NCBI GenBank assembly: GCA_029260455.1
Contig: JAJDDF010000003.1
Span: 1 to 64,000, forward strand
Direction: 5' to 3'
Length of the DNA stretch: 64,000 nt
Source: Phycisphaerales bacterium
Lineage (GTDB): Bacteria; Planctomycetota; Phycisphaerae; Phycisphaerales; UBA1924
Made by a program: the position numbers and the translations under genes. The notes beneath the pieces were generated by a model, which made no database searches, was not told the origin of the DNA, and was given only the letters and a program-made list of their open reading frames with translations. Below are positions 18,151 to 26,281 of the stretch, piece after piece. The number at the start of each line of letters is the position of its first letter. Position 1 is the stretch's first letter.

Positions 18151-18221
18151 TCATGCGCACAAAACATCCGGCTTGCAAGCAACCCGGGCCATCAATATCG
18201 TGATTCAAGTGTGCGTGGCGC

Positions 18222-18461
18222 TTACAGCGTCGCGTTCGTGTACGGCACCAAACCCATGTGCCGGGCGCGCTTGATGGCCTGTGCGATCATGCGTTGTTCG
18301 CGGGCGGAGGTGCTCAGGCGTTTGCGGCCGTAGATCTTGCCGTTGGGGCTCAACATGCGGCGCAGGATTTCGTGATCCTTGTAGTCGACGTAGGGCGTGC
18401 CCTTGCCGGACATCTTGACGAAGCGCGGCTTGGTGCCGCCGAACGGGGAAAATTGGCTCAT
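18222..18461 (-). CDS. rpsR: 30S ribosomal protein bS18
   Basis: 79 residues from the ATG MSQFSPFG. The conserved core VDYKDHEILRRMLSPNGKI and the C-terminal basic helix QAIKRARHMGLVPYT identify bS18, which sits on the 30S platform beside bS6. There are no zinc-type Cys residues (C- form). It stands alone, without rpsF or rplI neighbours. A longer ORF start at 18515 is not supported by the family length. Confidence 0.95.
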   Translation of the reverse strand: MSQFSPFGGTKPRFVKMSGKGTPYVDYKDHEILRRMLSPNGKIYGRKRLSTSAREQRMIAQAIKRARHMGLVPYTNATL

Positions 18462-18555
18462 CGGTGTGTTCCGCCTTGGATGTGAAGTCCGGCCTTGGCG
18501 CCCACCAGGTCGCACAGGTGCCGGACGACGGATGAATTGCGAAGGGCAAGTATAG

Positions 18556-18615
18556 CTTCCTCGCCCCGCTTGCGGGGAGAGGGTGGTCCGCCGTAGGCGG
18601 ATCGGGTGAGGGGCT
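18556..18615. repeat. REP-like double hairpin
   Basis: Two compact palindromes lie side by side in the gap between the polyprenyl synthase and rpsR: CCCCGC-TT-GCGGGG (18564-18577) and TCCGCC-GTA-GGCGGA (18587-18601). They are separated by a purine tract and flanked by CCTCGCC / GGTGAGGGG segments that can extend the structure. The design matches dispersed bacterial REP/MITE-like elements. I see only this copy in the window. Confidence 0.6.
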
Positions 18616-18619
18616 TCTT

Positions 18620-19666
18620 CTATGCCTGCCGATCAAGCGCAGTTTCCGCGAGATGGGCGAGATAATGCCGAGCAGGCGACTCGGGCAGGGCCGCGAGGAT
18701 GGTTTGGGCCTTGGCAATCCGGCGTTGGGCCTCATCCCGGGCGCCGGTGATCGAGCTGGTCGAATCAAGGGCATCGATCAAATCATCATGGGCATCTTCA
18801 TCGCCGCTTGCCACGCGCGCAAGCAGGGCATGGAAGGGCCGGGCGCAACTGCGACACGCGGCGGTGTCCATATGCAAAATGATCGGCAGCGTCGGCTTGC
18901 CCATCGCGATATCGCGCCCCGACGGTTTGCCAAGTGCATCCGGATCGCCCGCGAGATCGAGCAGGTCATCCTGAATCTGAAAGGCGCTGCCGAGGAGTAA
19001 GCCAAATTGCAGGAACGTTTGTTCGGCTTCCTTTGATGGTGTTGCGACAGCATGTCGTGCGCCCAGTTCACACGCTGCGCCAATGAGCAGCGCCGTCTTG
19101 CGCTCGACGATTCGGAAGTAATCATCGGTGGTCATGGCCCAGTCATCGCGCCGGCCCATCTGTTCCATTTCGCCCGCGCACACAAGTGCCGTGATTTCAC
19201 CAACGCGTAGGGCCGTTGCCTGCGTATCGAGCGTCGAACAGAGATGAAACGATCGCGCAAAGAGATAATCACCCAGAATGATCGCCGCATGTTGCCCGTG
19301 CGTCGCATGCACCGACGGTTTGCCCCGGCGTTCATCTGATTCATCAAGCACATCATCATGCACAAGCGTTGCCAGATGAATCAGTTCGATGACCGCACCG
19401 ACGGTGATGACATTGTCCATCAGCCGTGAATCAGATTGCATCGCAGGATTCGCTGCCAGGGCGCTCACGATTGCGAGTGTCGGGCGCAGCATTTTGCCCC
19501 GCAGGTGCTCGACTTCTCCCACAAGTGTTGCAACCGCGGGCTCGGTGCTGCTGATGTGTTCCGCGCTGCGCTGCGCTACGCGCTCAACTGCGGGCGCAAC
19601 AACAGAGAGCAGATCGCGGTGCTGTTGCTCAGCGTGAGTCATGGCAGATTGATCAAGTGCAGTCAT
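18620..19666 (-). CDS. All-trans polyprenyl diphosphate synthase (IspB/HepT-like)
   Basis: 348 residues from the ATG at 19666. It elongates farnesyl or geranylgeranyl diphosphate with isopentenyl diphosphate to make quinone side chains. Both Asp-rich motifs are intact: DDVLDESD (FARM, 104-111) and DDLLD (SARM, 233-237), with the GKMLRP entry motif at 57-62 and the GEITALV helix. The residue pattern ahead of the first Asp motif (HLATLVHDD) is that of long-chain trans synthases. The longer ORF start at 19843 adds 59 low-complexity residues and is rejected. Chain length cannot be fixed by eye. Confidence 0.9.
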   Translation of the reverse strand: MTALDQSAMTHAEQQHRDLLSVVAPAVERVAQRSAEHISSTEPAVATLVGEVEHLRGKMLRPTLAIVSALAANPAMQSDSRLMDNVITVGAVIELIHLATLVHDDVLDESDERRGKPSVHATHGQHAAIILGDYLFARSFHLCSTLDTQATALRVGEITALVCAGEMEQMGRRDDWAMTTDDYFRIVERKTALLIGAACELGARHAVATPSKEAEQTFLQFGLLLGSAFQIQDDLLDLAGDPDALGKPSGRDIAMGKPTLPIILHMDTAACRSCARPFHALLARVASGDEDAHDDLIDALDSTSSITGARDEAQRRIAKAQTILAALPESPARHYLAHLAETALDRQA

Positions 19667-19700
19667 TGCTCGCCAGTATAGGGTCGCATTGCTGCGCGGC

Positions 19701-20612
19701 TCACTTCTCGGCGACGAGATAACATACCCATGCCGGGTCTGCATCGCCTTCCAGTGTGGGCGTAAATTCGCCGTTGCCCTCTTCTGGATCGTCTTCGTCG
19801 GTGCCTTCCCAGTAGACCGTCGCACTCTTGAAGCCGGCTTCAATCAACACTTCGCGCAGCTCGGGCAACGTCCACATGCGCCACTCGTAAATGAACGCAT
19901 CTTTCATCTTCGACTTGTCTGCAAACTTGAAATGGATTCGGCAGCGCATCTCACCCGTGATGGGGTTGTACTTTTCCTGCTCCCAGATGTAATCAAAGTC
20001 GGGCGTGATGCCATCATCGGGCTCAACTTCTTTGGTATCTGTGATTTCCTGATACGACTCCGACCCGCCGTAACAATCGAGCACTACAATGCCATCATCT
20101 TTCAGCGCACTGCGCACCTGCTTGAAATAGTTGCGAAGTTCATCGCGTGTGCGCCAGAGGAAATAGCTGAAGTTCATCGCCATGATGACATCTGCCGGTT
20201 CTGTCTTGACCGTCATGACATCGTGTTGCAGTAGTTCTATCCGCTTGACGCCATCACTCGTAAGCTGCGAGACGTTATTCTCGCGCCCCCAGTCAAGTGT
20301 GGGGCCATCAATATCAACGCCGATAGCGCGGTTGTCCGGTCGACGGTTTACGAACTCACATGCGGTGTGCGCTGTGCCGCAGAAATCTTCACGCAGAAGC
20401 TTTGGGAATGTACCGCGCAACGTGTGATACGTCTCATCGATGAAATCAATTTCAGCTTCGACGCCCTGCACCGCAAATTGATACAGCACATGCCGATCGA
20501 GCGTGTCCGCAAGGCGATTGCCCTTCTTTTTCGATGCGCTGCCACGCGAAGGGCGATTGCCCGAACGTTTCTTGGCACCCTTCCGGCTCGATTTTGTTTC
20601 GCTCTGTCCCAT
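19701..20612 (-). CDS. Class I SAM-dependent methyltransferase
   Basis: 303 residues. The first about 35 are Lys/Ser/Arg-rich and probably disordered. The Rossmann core is recognisable: motif I region LLREDFCGTAHTACEFV, the acidic loop AIGVDIDGPTLDW, the LLQHDVM motif and VIMAMNFSYFLW. It is followed by FKQVRSALKDDGIVVLDCYG, typical of methyltransferase strand 5. The SAM-binding Gly-rich loop is atypical (CGTAHT). The substrate is unknown. A start at 20612 is preferred over 20639. The C-terminal region has an acidic insert (EGTDEDDPEEGN). Confidence 0.8.
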   Translation of the reverse strand: MGQSETKSSRKGAKKRSGNRPSRGSASKKKGNRLADTLDRHVLYQFAVQGVEAEIDFIDETYHTLRGTFPKLLREDFCGTAHTACEFVNRRPDNRAIGVDIDGPTLDWGRENNVSQLTSDGVKRIELLQHDVMTVKTEPADVIMAMNFSYFLWRTRDELRNYFKQVRSALKDDGIVVLDCYGGSESYQEITDTKEVEPDDGITPDFDYIWEQEKYNPITGEMRCRIHFKFADKSKMKDAFIYEWRMWTLPELREVLIEAGFKSATVYWEGTDEDDPEEGNGEFTPTLEGDADPAWVCYLVAEK

Positions 20613-20710
20613 TGGATGCTTGCTCTCCCTGCAACTCAAGACCCGTGTGTCGCGCCGCGCGCGGTTTCATCTGCAAAGTGTACCGGGCTCATGCACAATT
20701 CGCCCAGCTA

Positions 20711-20746
20711 AAAACAAACAACGCCCGAGCGCGGTACCCGGGCGTT
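20711..20746 (-). terminator. Intrinsic terminator after the DUF1579 gene
   Basis: On the minus strand a stem AACGCCCG / CGGGCGTT (20720-20727 with 20739-20746) is followed by GTTTGTTTTT. It lies 30 bases beyond the DUF1579 stop. Confidence 0.8.
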
Positions 20747-20776
20747 GCCATTTTCAATCGAATCGAAACAGATCAA

Positions 20777-21421
20777 TCATTCAGCCCGCGTGTAGTGGAT
20801 CTCCATTTCCTTCATCCACCCGCCCTCGGGCGTCTTCTTGAACATCTCAAAGTGAACTGTGTTGTCATCCGGCTGCGCTGAGACACCCTTGACGTGCTCC
20901 AGCTGTCCCGTCATGGGGTTCTTCGTCGAGCCATACATCGTGGTGCCGCCTTGGTCATTCGCATCACCTTCCATCATCATGATGCCGGTGCCAAAGTTGT
21001 CGAACCAGACAGCCTTGAACTTCTTGTCGATATTGTCATAGCCCGTGACGCCCATGCCATGGAACGGCATGCCCATGCTGGTGACATGGAAATCCTCGAC
21101 AAGATAACGCCCATCCAGAACCATCTTGAAGCTCGTGGTGCCGGTCGATTCCTCGGGCGGCGCCGTCGGGTCCATCCAGTGCTTCATCGAGACGGTCCAG
21201 TTGCCAACGCCCTTTGCCAGCTTGGCGTGTTGCTTGCCCGGCTGGATTGTTTTCATCCAGGCTTCCATCATCGCCTGCTGATCCATGTCGCCGTGGCTCG
21301 CAGTTTCCTTGTCCTTGTCGCCATATTGCTGCGCAAGTGTTGAAGACACAATCGAACCACCAACGAAACCAGCGGCCACCAGCGCGGCGCCCGCAATCAA
21401 ACTCATACCTTTACAAGACAT
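20777..21421 (-). CDS. Secreted DUF1579 family protein
   Basis: 214 residues with a signal peptide or N-terminal anchor (about residues 6-31, ending near STLAQQ). The mature part shows the DUF1579 pattern: GVGNWTVSMKHWMDP, then LDGRYLVEDFHVTSMGMPFHG, FKAVWFDNFGTGIMMMEG and a final beta strand EMEIHYTR. The family is a small lipocalin-like beta fold, abundant in planctomycetes, with no established function. It is very rich in Met. It is transcribed alone, with its own terminator and a 279-base upstream gap before the next gene. Confidence 0.85.
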   Translation of the reverse strand: MSCKGMSLIAGAALVAAGFVGGSIVSSTLAQQYGDKDKETASHGDMDQQAMMEAWMKTIQPGKQHAKLAKGVGNWTVSMKHWMDPTAPPEESTGTTSFKMVLDGRYLVEDFHVTSMGMPFHGMGVTGYDNIDKKFKAVWFDNFGTGIMMMEGDANDQGGTTMYGSTKNPMTGQLEHVKGVSAQPDDNTVHFEMFKKTPEGGWMKEMEIHYTRAE

Positions 21422-21700
21422 GTGTTGTTCCTTTCACCGTTGTATTCCTGGGGACGCAGACTTGCGTGCATGACATCTCGGCAGAATCCACATTGAATTG
21501 CCGTCGCGTTGCGACCCCGCTCCACCCTTACAGGTCACTTCGGACCCCGTAGCGCAATGACACGCGCCCGGACATCCGGTGTACCACACTATGTACTCAT
21601 ACGGATTGCATGGCTCACGGTTTTCACACCATTTGGAAACATATCCAATCGGGCGAAAACGCCCTAGTGGATCACGGGCTGTGGCGCCAGCATTCTGTCC

Positions 21701-22420
21701 CTAATGCCCACCCTGTCGCATCGTGTCAAAGCTTTGCGGGAAAGGGTAGGTCGCAAACACACCCACCTGTCCCATGGACCACATCTGCGGTGCCGGGTAC
21801 ACATCACCGCGATACCCCGACTCAAACATCGTGCGCAATGTCGTCTCAAACGATGGTTCGTGCCCATCGGCATCAAGCAAGCGGTTTGATCGTGCGCCGA
21901 GGAACGATACAGTTGCAACGGGAATGCGCTCACGCCGGCCCTGAATCATTTTGCACGCGGTAGAAAAACCGCGCGACAAATCCTTGAGCGTGAAATGATC
22001 ACGACCCTTCGGGCGAAGGAGCGCAAGAATCAGCACGCTGTCAAGGTCATATTTTAAAATGTATGGCTCATGATCTTCTGCAGCATGCACGGAGACCGAC
22101 TCATGAAACATGCGCGCATATGAAGTCACAGATTCCTCGCGCCACTGACTGGTCGGTACCAGACCGACCAATTGGGCAATAATGCCGTGCAGATTGTCGG
22201 TGTCATTGACGCCGCAGATCACAGAGCGATAGCGCCCATCAAGCACATCGCGCAGCATGTCCTGCCCCCAGAGAATGCGCAGACGCGAGCGAGGCTCAAG
22301 CGGCGCAGTCGCACCGGGCAGCAATGAAACTTTGTCTGGAAACGATGCCGATGGAAGCAGGTCGCCGCCGCCCGCGTCATAGAGATGCACGTTATGTTCA
22401 GCGTGCGCTTGGTTCATCAT
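21701..22420 (-). CDS. Unknown 239-residue protein downstream of lexA
   Basis: The ATG at 22420 is preceded by AGGAG at a good distance, so the 69-codon upstream extension of the ORF is discarded. The product is soluble, with no signal peptide, membrane segment or motif I recognise. It alternates hydrophobic strands (RSVICGVND, YDLDSVLILALLRP, IPVATVSFLGA) with polar helices, suggesting an alpha/beta or PilZ-sized fold. RSRLRILWGQDM and the repeated RYRS/RSRL segments are Arg-rich. It follows lexA on the same strand by about 160 bases and could be part of the SOS regulon; that is inference from position only. Confidence 0.6.
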   Translation of the reverse strand: MMNQAHAEHNVHLYDAGGGDLLPSASFPDKVSLLPGATAPLEPRSRLRILWGQDMLRDVLDGRYRSVICGVNDTDNLHGIIAQLVGLVPTSQWREESVTSYARMFHESVSVHAAEDHEPYILKYDLDSVLILALLRPKGRDHFTLKDLSRGFSTACKMIQGRRERIPVATVSFLGARSNRLLDADGHEPSFETTLRTMFESGYRGDVYPAPQMWSMGQVGVFATYPFPQSFDTMRQGGH

Positions 22421-22581
22421 CGGTGCTCCTTTGGCGACTCCGCGCCGCTGGCGAAACTGCCTGCAGGCCTGTTCGCCTTTGTCATCCAGTCGGACCGTCA
22501 GTGTAACACCGCGCACCGCCACCCTGATGTTGTTGAGCGTATCCCCCCAATGGACGACCCTCACAATGGCCCCACGACCGA

Positions 22582-23196
22582 TCAGTACCGGCGGAGTACC
22601 CCGATCACAATGCCCTGAATCGTGCACTCTTTGACGCGGATCGCCTCAAAATCGGGGTTCGCCGGTTGCAGGCGGATATGGTCGCTCTCACGGAAATAGC
22701 TTTTCAGGGTGGTTTCGCCGTTGGGGAGAAGCGCCACGACGCGCTCGCCGTTTCGGGCCGTATCCCGGCGTTCGATGATGATGTAATCACCATCAAGAAT
22801 GCCCTCGTCCTTCATCGATTCGCCGTCCACACGCAGCGCGAAGGTCGATCCTGATTGCCCGACCCGCGGCCCGAACAGGTCTGCAAGATCAAGTGAGTCA
22901 TCGTTCTCGTATTTCTCAATCGGATAGCCCGCCGCGATCTTGCCCACCAGTGGGAACCGCAGGGGCTGATCTTCATCGGGCAGGCTCACACCCTCAGCGA
23001 TGGACAAAGAGCGCGCCTTGTTGGCTTCGCGCTGGAGCGCGCCCTTGCGAATGAGCGCCTCGACGTGTTCGAAGACGGTGACCTTGCTGACGTTCAGTTC
23101 TGCTGCGAGCTCCTGCATCGTCGGGGAATAACCCCGGGCTACCCGGCTCTCTCGAATGAGCTGCACGATTCGCAATTGTCTTGGTGTCAGATTCAT
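22582..23196 (-). CDS. lexA: LexA repressor
   Basis: 204 residues. An N-terminal winged helix (LTPRQLRIVQLI, recognition region around SKVTVFEHVEALIRKG) is joined to an S24 peptidase-like dimerisation domain. The autocleavage site Ala89-Gly90 (KIAAGYP), nucleophile Ser127 (GESMKD) and Lys165 (TLKSYF) are all present, so RecA-stimulated self-cleavage is expected. It represses SOS genes in undamaged cells. The gene follows a 760-base stretch without a supported gene. Operator-like repeats near 23.9 kb lie about 660 bases upstream and are too far for a simple autoregulatory site. Confidence 0.95.
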   Translation of the reverse strand: MNLTPRQLRIVQLIRESRVARGYSPTMQELAAELNVSKVTVFEHVEALIRKGALQREANKARSLSIAEGVSLPDEDQPLRFPLVGKIAAGYPIEKYENDDSLDLADLFGPRVGQSGSTFALRVDGESMKDEGILDGDYIIIERRDTARNGERVVALLPNGETTLKSYFRESDHIRLQPANPDFEAIRVKECTIQGIVIGVLRRY

Positions 23197-23955
23197 CGCT
23201 CGATTCCTCCATCACGCCCGCGGGCACCATGTGTGCCGTCAGGCTGCTGTTCCGGTCGCGGGCACCGGTCGCCCCCAGTTGATCGTTTTCCATGACCCGC
23301 GCTGGGCGAGACACATTCATCCACTTCAACATGCACCCAATGACCTGCCTTGTCGTTCCCACTGTGCCGAGGTGTTTTTCGATGACCCCCGCACAAGCAA
23401 GAAGCCTTCCCAGTTGAAGACTCAATGGCGAAAAATCTGCCTGATCCTGCTGAGCTGCCATTTGCACAGGTGCCCGGCGAGCCCCGCCTGATTCGTCCCC
23501 AGCCGTTTGGCGTGTACGTTTGCGGCCCCATACCCAGCTCCAGGGCGACCCAGCGTTGCCACCTTCAGCATCACTTCGCCCACCGGATTCCAGAGTCAAC
23601 TGTCCCGGCTTCCCCGCCAAGGGCACATACCCTCGATCAAATGAACCCCCAGGTCCAAGACGCACAACTGCGCTTCCAGATACATCCATGGATCCGCCCT
23701 CACCGTTGCATGGCCCCTTCCAAAGAGCTTGCGGACGATGTTGAGCCGGTGGCGGGATCCTCTCGTCCGACCGGCGCGCTTCTTCTGGCCGTTGCTCCGC
23801 AGCGACCTGTTCTCAAAACCCTATCCTCGCGTGTCGAGCCCCAACATGTCCCGACCGCACCCGAATATTACCCTATCATATTCGGGTTGGCAAGTGCATA
23901 TTCGGTAAATATTCGGGCAACAACACCCTGATATGGGGAGTATTTGTGCAGGAAA
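23197..23955. other. 759-base stretch with no supported gene
   Basis: Three overlapping ORFs can be drawn (one plus, two minus), but all have skewed Pro/His/Arg or Gly/Arg composition and none has a plausible ribosome site or domain. The 5' leader of lexA must lie at the low end. The high end, just past the dprA stop, is AT-richer than its surroundings and carries the CCGAATAT repeat cluster described separately. Confidence 0.6.
23860..23917. promoter_or_regulatory. Operator-like array of CCGAATAT/ATATTCGG repeats
   Basis: A perfect inverted repeat CCCGAATAT-N9-ATATTCGGG (23860-23886) is followed by two more copies of ATATTCGG in direct orientation starting at 23898 and 23909. Spacing from the first ATATTCGG is 20 then 11 bases, close to whole helical turns. 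That pattern is expected for a dimeric DNA-binding protein occupying one face of the helix. The bound regulator is unknown. Confidence 0.55.
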
Positions 23956-25134
23956 TCAGGTCTGTTCCAGCCGCGGCCCAGTTCGGCGGATCAGCCGGCG
24001 AAGTTCCAGCACCGTTGCCTCAGCCTGAATGACTCCCGCGTCAAGGCCGGTGTGCTGCACAAGTTCATCCACCGACCGCGGCGTGTCCAGCGCCTCAAAA
24101 ACCAGACGCTGATTCACCGACAAGGCCGAGGTTGCAAGTGAATCCTGTTCGTCATCGACCGGGGCAGAACTGGGCATCCCAGACAACCCTGCGCGCCCGA
24201 CAAGTGTGCCCTGATGCAGATGCCGCGCCGAGGATTCCAGTTCTTCAATCACCTCTGCAGGCGAAGTCACAAGCGCCGCCTCGCCCTTGCGAATGAGTTG
24301 CAGGCATCCCTCACTTGATGGGGAATCTACGCGCCCGGGCAACGCCATTGCCTCACGCCCGTGTTCTTCGACAGCAAGGCGCGCCGTGATCAGCGCACCG
24401 GATTCACGCGGCGCCTCGATGATCATCACACCAAGTGACAACCCGGAGATGATGCGATTGCGTGCTGGGAAATTTTCAGGCGCAGGCACGACATCCGGAG
24501 CATGTTCAGAGACAACACATGAGTCCGCCGACACAATCTGTTCAAATAACTCTTTATTTTCAGGCGGATACAACTGCGCATGCCCGGCCCCAAGCACAAC
24601 GACAGTGCGCCCCGTGGCGCGGAGTGCTGCTCGGTGTGCAGCGGTATCAATGCCGCGCGCACCGCCCGAGACGATAACCAGCCCTGATTGCGCCAGTGCT
24701 GCGCTGAACCGTTCCGCTTGTTCAATGCCATACGCCGTGGCTTTGCGACTGCCAACAATGGCAACGGCATAGGCATCGCCGCCCGCCTCGCGCTGCGGTA
24801 ATTCGCCATGCACAAACAACACAAGCGGCGCATCTGGCAGTGCGGTCAGCAGCACCGGGTAGTCATCATCGCCCCACGCAACGATGCGCACGCCAAGTGA
24901 TTCAGCGCGCTCAATCGCAGCATCTGCATCGCGTTCTGATTCTCGAAGGCCTTTGAAGATGCGTCGCGCGGTGGTCGTACCCACGCGCTCGATGGTTGCC
25001 AGATCATGCTGCGAGGCACCGAGCATGTGGTCCATCGAGCCGAACCGGTCAATCATCCGCCGGGCAATGACTGGCCCGACACCATCGGTGAGGCGGAGCC
25101 GCAGCATGTCCCGGGCGTGATAGGAGTCTTTTGT
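23956..25134 (-). CDS. dprA: DNA-processing protein DprA (Smf)
   Basis: About 392 residues from a GTG at 25134 (an ATG lies at 25107); the remaining 117 upstream codons overlap the divergent gene and are unlikely. An N-terminal helix-hairpin-helix region (LTDGVGPVIARRMIDRFG) leads to the Rossmann-like core with GSRKATAYG, SGGARGIDTAAHRAAL and GAGHAQLYPPENK. A C-terminal winged-helix DprA domain follows (LVFEALDTPRSVDEL). DprA loads RecA on incoming single strands during transformation. Its neighbours, including lexA, fit DNA repair or uptake, but no com genes are seen here. Confidence 0.93.
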   Translation of the reverse strand, partial: TKDSYHARDMLRLRLTDGVGPVIARRMIDRFGSMDHMLGASQHDLATIERVGTTTARRIFKGLRESERDADAAIERAESLGVRIVAWGDDDYPVLLTALPDAPLVLFVHGELPQREAGGDAYAVAIVGSRKATAYGIEQAERFSAALAQSGLVIVSGGARGIDTAAHRAALRATGRTVVVLGAGHAQLYPPENKELFEQIVSADSCVVSEHAPDVVPAPENFPARNRIISGLSLGVMIIEAPRESGALITARLAVEEHGREAMALPGRVDSPSSEGCLQLIRKGEAALVTSPAEVIEELESSARHLHQGTLVGRAGLSGMPSSAPVDDEQDSLATSALSVNQRLVFEALDTPRSVDELVQHTGLDAGVIQAEATVLELRRLIRRTGPRLEQT

Positions 25135-25248
25135 CACCGCAGTACTTATGACACCCCCCCTCCAGATTGTCCAGCAAGCCCTCAAAATTGTGTTGGGGCT
25201 ATGGGGGAGGCGCGGTAGCATGAGCTTCAATTCGGAAGGAGCTTTTTC

Positions 25249-26208
25249 ATGCGTTACACGAGAATTGTTGCCGCCGCGTGTGTGGCACTTGCGCTGTTCA
25301 CTGCAGATGCCTTTGCCAAGCGCGTCATCTGGGTGGGCAACAACAAAGAATCGGAGGATGCTGGGCAGTTCTATGCTCTGAATCCGCAGCCGGGAGACGT
25401 TATCCAGCGCGAGGCTGCCGGCACGACGCTCGCTCAGGCCCGAGGCAAAATTGCCAATGGGGACACCTTCATCATCATCACCCACGGCTCACCTGGAAGT
25501 CTTGTGGTCGGTGGCTCATCGGTGGATGGTTTTGGTACAGGCACCGGTGCTGGGTGCGGCGCGGGGATAAACTTCCCGCCAATCACAGAAACAAATGTCA
25601 CCGTCATCTTGCATGTGTGCCATTCTGATGATGATCCCGATGGTGCAGGACCACAGAAATCCGTGACCGAATCTCTGACTGCTATCGTCACAGGTGCGGG
25701 TTCGACGGTCACCGGCAAGGCGGGCACGGTGTCATTCACATGCAGCTTCTCGTTTAGCAATCCTGCTGCCCCGACACCTGCGCAACTCGCTAACCTGAGC
25801 CAGTGCAAAGCCGATGCTGCCGCCGCAGCAGGTTTCGCCGGTCCCAGTCGCATTAATGATTGGGTGAACTCGTTCGGTGGTGCTGCCAAACAGGCTGCTG
25901 TGAGCGCGGCCATCACTGCGTGCCGCACCGCAGGGATCGACCTGCCCGACCAGACGTATGAGTACACTCAGCCACAAGCACCCGGCGGGTTTGCACCGCG
26001 CTACACAGCGTATGAAGGTGTCGAAGTCATCTTGCCCAACGGCATTGGTGTCATACCAGAGGACCCGATTGTTGTGATCCAGCCCTGTGGCCCTCCGGGA
26101 TGCCAGGGACCGGTCATCGTGCCCACAACATCGGAGTGGGGACTCATCATCATGGCAGTTGCATTCCTGCTCGGTGGCGGGTTCATCCTGCGCCGATCGA
26201 TCATCTGA
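25249..26208 (+). CDS. Secreted protein with PTTSEWG exosortase-type sorting signal
   Basis: 319 residues. The signal peptide ends after AFA (about residue 23). The C-terminus has the tripartite layout of exosortase substrates: motif PTTSEWG (292-298), a hydrophobic segment and a final ILRRS basic end, close to the IPTL-CTERM type. The mature domain has FIIITHG (His79-Gly80) on one predicted strand and VILHVC (Cys124) on the next, resembling the His-Gly/Cys dyad of clan CD (caspase-like) peptidases, although overall similarity is not established. A GGAG site precedes the ATG and a terminator follows. It is the best substrate candidate for the exosortase at 10.5-11.5 kb. Confidence 0.72.
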   Translation: MRYTRIVAAACVALALFTADAFAKRVIWVGNNKESEDAGQFYALNPQPGDVIQREAAGTTLAQARGKIANGDTFIIITHGSPGSLVVGGSSVDGFGTGTGAGCGAGINFPPITETNVTVILHVCHSDDDPDGAGPQKSVTESLTAIVTGAGSTVTGKAGTVSFTCSFSFSNPAAPTPAQLANLSQCKADAAAAAGFAGPSRINDWVNSFGGAAKQAAVSAAITACRTAGIDLPDQTYEYTQPQAPGGFAPRYTAYEGVEVILPNGIGVIPEDPIVVIQPCGPPGCQGPVIVPTTSEWGLIIMAVAFLLGGGFILRRSII

Positions 26209-26244
26209 ATAGCGTCGTTTTGACGCACAATGGGTAGCCAGTAC

Positions 26245-26280
26245 GGCCTCGGTGGGAGCTCCTTCCCGCCGGGGCCTTTT
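26245..26280 (+). terminator. Intrinsic terminator after the sorted secreted protein
   Basis: An imperfect stem GGCCTCGGTGGGA / TTCCCGCCGGGGCC (26245-26276) is followed by TTTT. It sits 37 bases after the stop and just before the convergent msrB stop. Confidence 0.75.
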
Positions 26281-26281
26281 C

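Noticed and set aside
22994-23689. 231-codon minus-strand ORF covering the lexA start
   Set aside because: It overlaps lexA out of frame and has Gly/Arg/Ser-rich composition typical of a shadow.
23425-23931. 168-codon plus-strand ORF in the lexA-dprA gap
   Set aside because: It is Pro/His/Arg-skewed, has no ribosome site and no recognisable family.
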